A stretch of 64,000 nt of DNA. Origin: Kordia antarctica. GTDB lineage: Bacteria > Bacteroidota > Bacteroidia > Flavobacteriales > Flavobacteriaceae. A model generated the notes under the pieces. That model was not told where the DNA came from and did not search any database. It worked only from the letters and a program-made list of their open reading frames with translations. A program made the translations under genes and the position numbers. The DNA lies in the NCBI RefSeq assembly GCF_009901525.1, contig NZ_CP019288.1, positions 4,555,501-4,619,500 of the forward strand, in the 5' to 3' direction. Below are positions 62,248 through 64,000 of this stretch, piece by piece. Within the stretch, counting starts at the first letter, position 1. Each line of letters begins with the position of its first letter.

Positions 62248-64000
62248 TTAAGAAAGAATATGCGAAATCTTTTTGTAGAAAACCTCAGGATCAAAAGGTT
62301 TCGAAATTACTTCGTTAAAACCATCTTTTAAGAAATCATTTTTATTATCGTCTAGCGAAATTGCTGTCAACGCAATAATTGGCGTAGAAGCATCAAATTT
62401 TCGAATCTCTTTAGTGGCTTCAATTCCGCTAATTCCTGGCATATGAATGTCCATTAAAATAAAGTCATAATGATTACTTCGAGCATAATCAATAGCTTGA
62501 TAACCGTCGTCTGCAATATCGCAGGTCATATTTTGTTTTGCGATAATTTTCTTCGTAATGACTTGGTTTATTTTGTTGTCTTCAACGAGCAATACTTTAA
62601 ATTGTCTGTTTTTAAGATCGGTTTTTTCTTCGCCTATAATTTCTGTATGACTTAGTGCTTCTTCTTCAACTTTATCTAAAGTAAGCGGAAAACGGAACGT
62701 AGAACCTACGCCTAGTTTACTTTCGAGTTGAATGTTGCTATTCAGCAATTCCAACAAGCTTTTTACAATTGTTAATCCTAAACCAGTTCCACCATATTTA
62801 CGGTTGATTTGCACAGAACCTTGCGAAAAACTATCAAAAATATTTTCTTGCATTGCTTTCGAAATCCCGATTCCATTATCTTTTATTTCAAACAAAATGG
62901 CTTGTTGCGTATCGCTTTCTTCCGTAATTGTTGCAGAAATTTCTACAATTCCATCTTTTGTAAATTTTAAACCATTGCTAATCAAGTTGATAAATACTTG
63001 CGACATTTTTAGGTAATCGCCAATCAATTTATCAGGAATACCTTTATCAATACTTAAAATGATTTTATTATTGTTTTCTTTAGATGTTTGCGAGAGCGAA
63101 TTCACGACATCATTTAATACCTTTTTTAGATTTATTGGTGCTCTTTCAACCGCAAGTTTTCTAGCTTCAATTTTATTCACTTGAAGAATATCGTTGATAA
63201 ACGTCAATAAATAATCGCCCGAAAACTTCAAGGATTTTAAGTGTTCTTTTTGGCTCTCGCTAGGGTTTTCTTCTAACAATAAATGCGTCAAACCTGTTAC
63301 GGCGTATAGTGGCGTCCGCAGTTCGTGCGTTACCGTAGACAAGAATTGCGCTTTGGCTTTCATCGCTTTTTCCGCGTTGTCTTTTGCCAATTGCAATTCA
63401 GAGTTTTTCTTCAGTAATAAGTTGTTTGTTTTAACTTTAATTTGATTGTTTCGATAGAGAGAAATCGTCAATAATGAAATAATGATTAACAACGCCGAAC
63501 TTAATATAGACGTTAATTTGTTACGTTTTCCAACTTGAGTAGAATCGTCGTATTGACGTACTAATTCAGTAATGTGACGCTTTTGAAATTCATTGTCAAA
63601 ATTAGCTCTAGCTAGCGCAACACTTTGCAAACGCTCTATATTGTAGATAGAGTCTTTGATTTTAATGTATTCATTTTGAAATGTATATGCATTTTTCAAA
63701 TCATTCAAACCTGCATACATATCGCCAATAATTTGTGTGCTTTCAAGTTTTATAATCGGGAAATCATAGGAATTTGCAATTTGTAAAGCTATTTTGGCAT
63801 TTAGTTTTGCTTGTTCATATTGCTTGATATTTTTATACGCTTTCGCGAGATTCAAATGTACTTTGGCGCGTAAATACTTTGGCTGATACGGATCGTTTAT
63901 CGGTAATGAATTTTCAAAACTTTCAATAGCACGATTATTAATTCCTTGACTTAGATAGAATAAACCGCGATAATATTTTAATTTTTTGATATCATCCGTA
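62248..64000 (-). CDS. Hybrid sensor histidine kinase, partial (5' end outside window)
   Basis: The frame is open to the right edge; the ATG-like start at 63855 in one reading is in fact a TTG leucine codon within the gene. The visible part has TPR repeats (AKAYKNIKQYEQAKLNAKIAL), a membrane helix near ILSSALLIIISLLTISLY, a coiled linker, HisKA with FLSTVTHELRTPLYAV, HATPase_c with the N-box QVFINLISNGLKFT, and a C-terminal receiver domain with the acceptor Asp in DFILMDIHMPG. It probably passes phosphate to a separate output protein. Confidence 0.92.
   Translation of the reverse strand, partial: TDDIKKLKYYRGLFYLSQGINNRAIESFENSLPINDPYQPKYLRAKVHLNLAKAYKNIKQYEQAKLNAKIALQIANSYDFPIIKLESTQIIGDMYAGLNDLKNAYTFQNEYIKIKDSIYNIERLQSVALARANFDNEFQKRHITELVRQYDDSTQVGKRNKLTSILSSALLIIISLLTISLYRNNQIKVKTNNLLLKKNSELQLAKDNAEKAMKAKAQFLSTVTHELRTPLYAVTGLTHLLLEENPSESQKEHLKSLKFSGDYLLTFINDILQVNKIEARKLAVERAPINLKKVLNDVVNSLSQTSKENNNKIILSIDKGIPDKLIGDYLKMSQVFINLISNGLKFTKDGIVEISATITEESDTQQAILFEIKDNGIGISKAMQENIFDSFSQGSVQINRKYGGTGLGLTIVKSLLELLNSNIQLESKLGVGSTFRFPLTLDKVEEEALSHTEIIGEEKTDLKNRQFKVLLVEDNKINQVITKKIIAKQNMTCDIADDGYQAIDYARSNHYDFILMDIHMPGISGIEATKEIRKFDASTPIIALTAISLDDNKNDFLKDGFNEVISKPFDPEVFYKKISHILS

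Noticed and set aside
62037-62294. 85-codon minus-strand frame downstream of the hybrid kinase
   Set aside because: It overlaps the kinase 3' end in another frame, is Phe/Asn/Lys-rich and shows no motif.

Overview
The window looks like chromosomal DNA of a low-GC marine member of the Flavobacteriaceae, most like the genus Kordia. This is inferred from several things seen in the sequence: type IX secretion C-terminal sorting domains, a LytS/LytTR pair with a beta-propeller sensor, several promoter -7 boxes of the Bacteroidota form TAnnTTTG, many starts without a Shine-Dalgarno sequence, Bacteroidota-type RiPP precursor leaders, and kynurenine-pathway genes of the flavobacterial type.

Layout. 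1-8.7 kb: the end of a possible ApbE-like gene, a LytS-like sensor kinase and its LytTR regulator, then a large two-copy beta-helix surface protein and a protein with a type IX sorting domain. 8.7-11.9 kb: an accessory stretch with dispersed repeats, small hypothetical genes and a DUF6364-like/PIN toxin-antitoxin pair. The pair has a palindromic operator on its promoter and sits beside a copy of the 3' end of the neighbouring methyltransferase gene. 11.9-17.2 kb: a minus-strand group with methyltransferase, map, a HAD phosphatase, a thioredoxin-like lipoprotein, a beta-barrel protein and gpmI. 17.5-23.6 kb: ankyrin protein, M48 and VanY-type peptidases, TolB-like protein, two GNAT acetyltransferases, tRNA-Gly and pepE. 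Two RiPP (lanthipeptide-type) precursor genes too short for ordinary gene calling also lie here, one with an ATT in the start position. 23.7-29.9 kb: secreted proteins, an M1 metallopeptidase, tatA, PAP2 phosphatase and a subtilase.

30.3-33.8 kb: O-methyltransferase, kynU and kmo. 33.75-36.9 kb: a four-gene minus-strand operon (CsgG-like, LPP20-like lipoprotein, DUF6175, LPP20/TPR-like) lying between two perfect 29-bp direct repeats; it is the best candidate for an inserted, undescribed envelope module. 37.2-40.7 kb: TPM-domain lipoprotein, membrane and zinc-ribbon proteins, a Tat-exported dienelactone hydrolase and small genes. 41.0-43.1 kb: a solitary DUF262-HNH-AlbA_2 fusion, probably for defence. 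43.3-46 kb: lpxD, a MITE-like element and a membrane protein carrying five tandem CCHC zinc knuckles. 46.2-52.3 kb: DUF1697, then RidA-type deaminase, aldehyde dehydrogenase, an atypical SDR and an ACMSD-like decarboxylase. With kynU and kmo these would take kynurenine through aminomuconate, but 3-hydroxyanthranilate dioxygenase is not in the window. 52.4-64 kb: a membrane protein, POT transporter, methyltransferase, a DUF164-like coiled-coil protein, a Nif3-like protein, lpxK, a large carboxypeptidase-regulatory-domain lipoprotein and a hybrid histidine kinase running off the right edge.

Intergenic DNA holds inverted dispersed repeats, arrays of 7- or 8-bp units, and clusters of hairpins. 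No CRISPR array, rRNA, transposase or prophage gene was seen.
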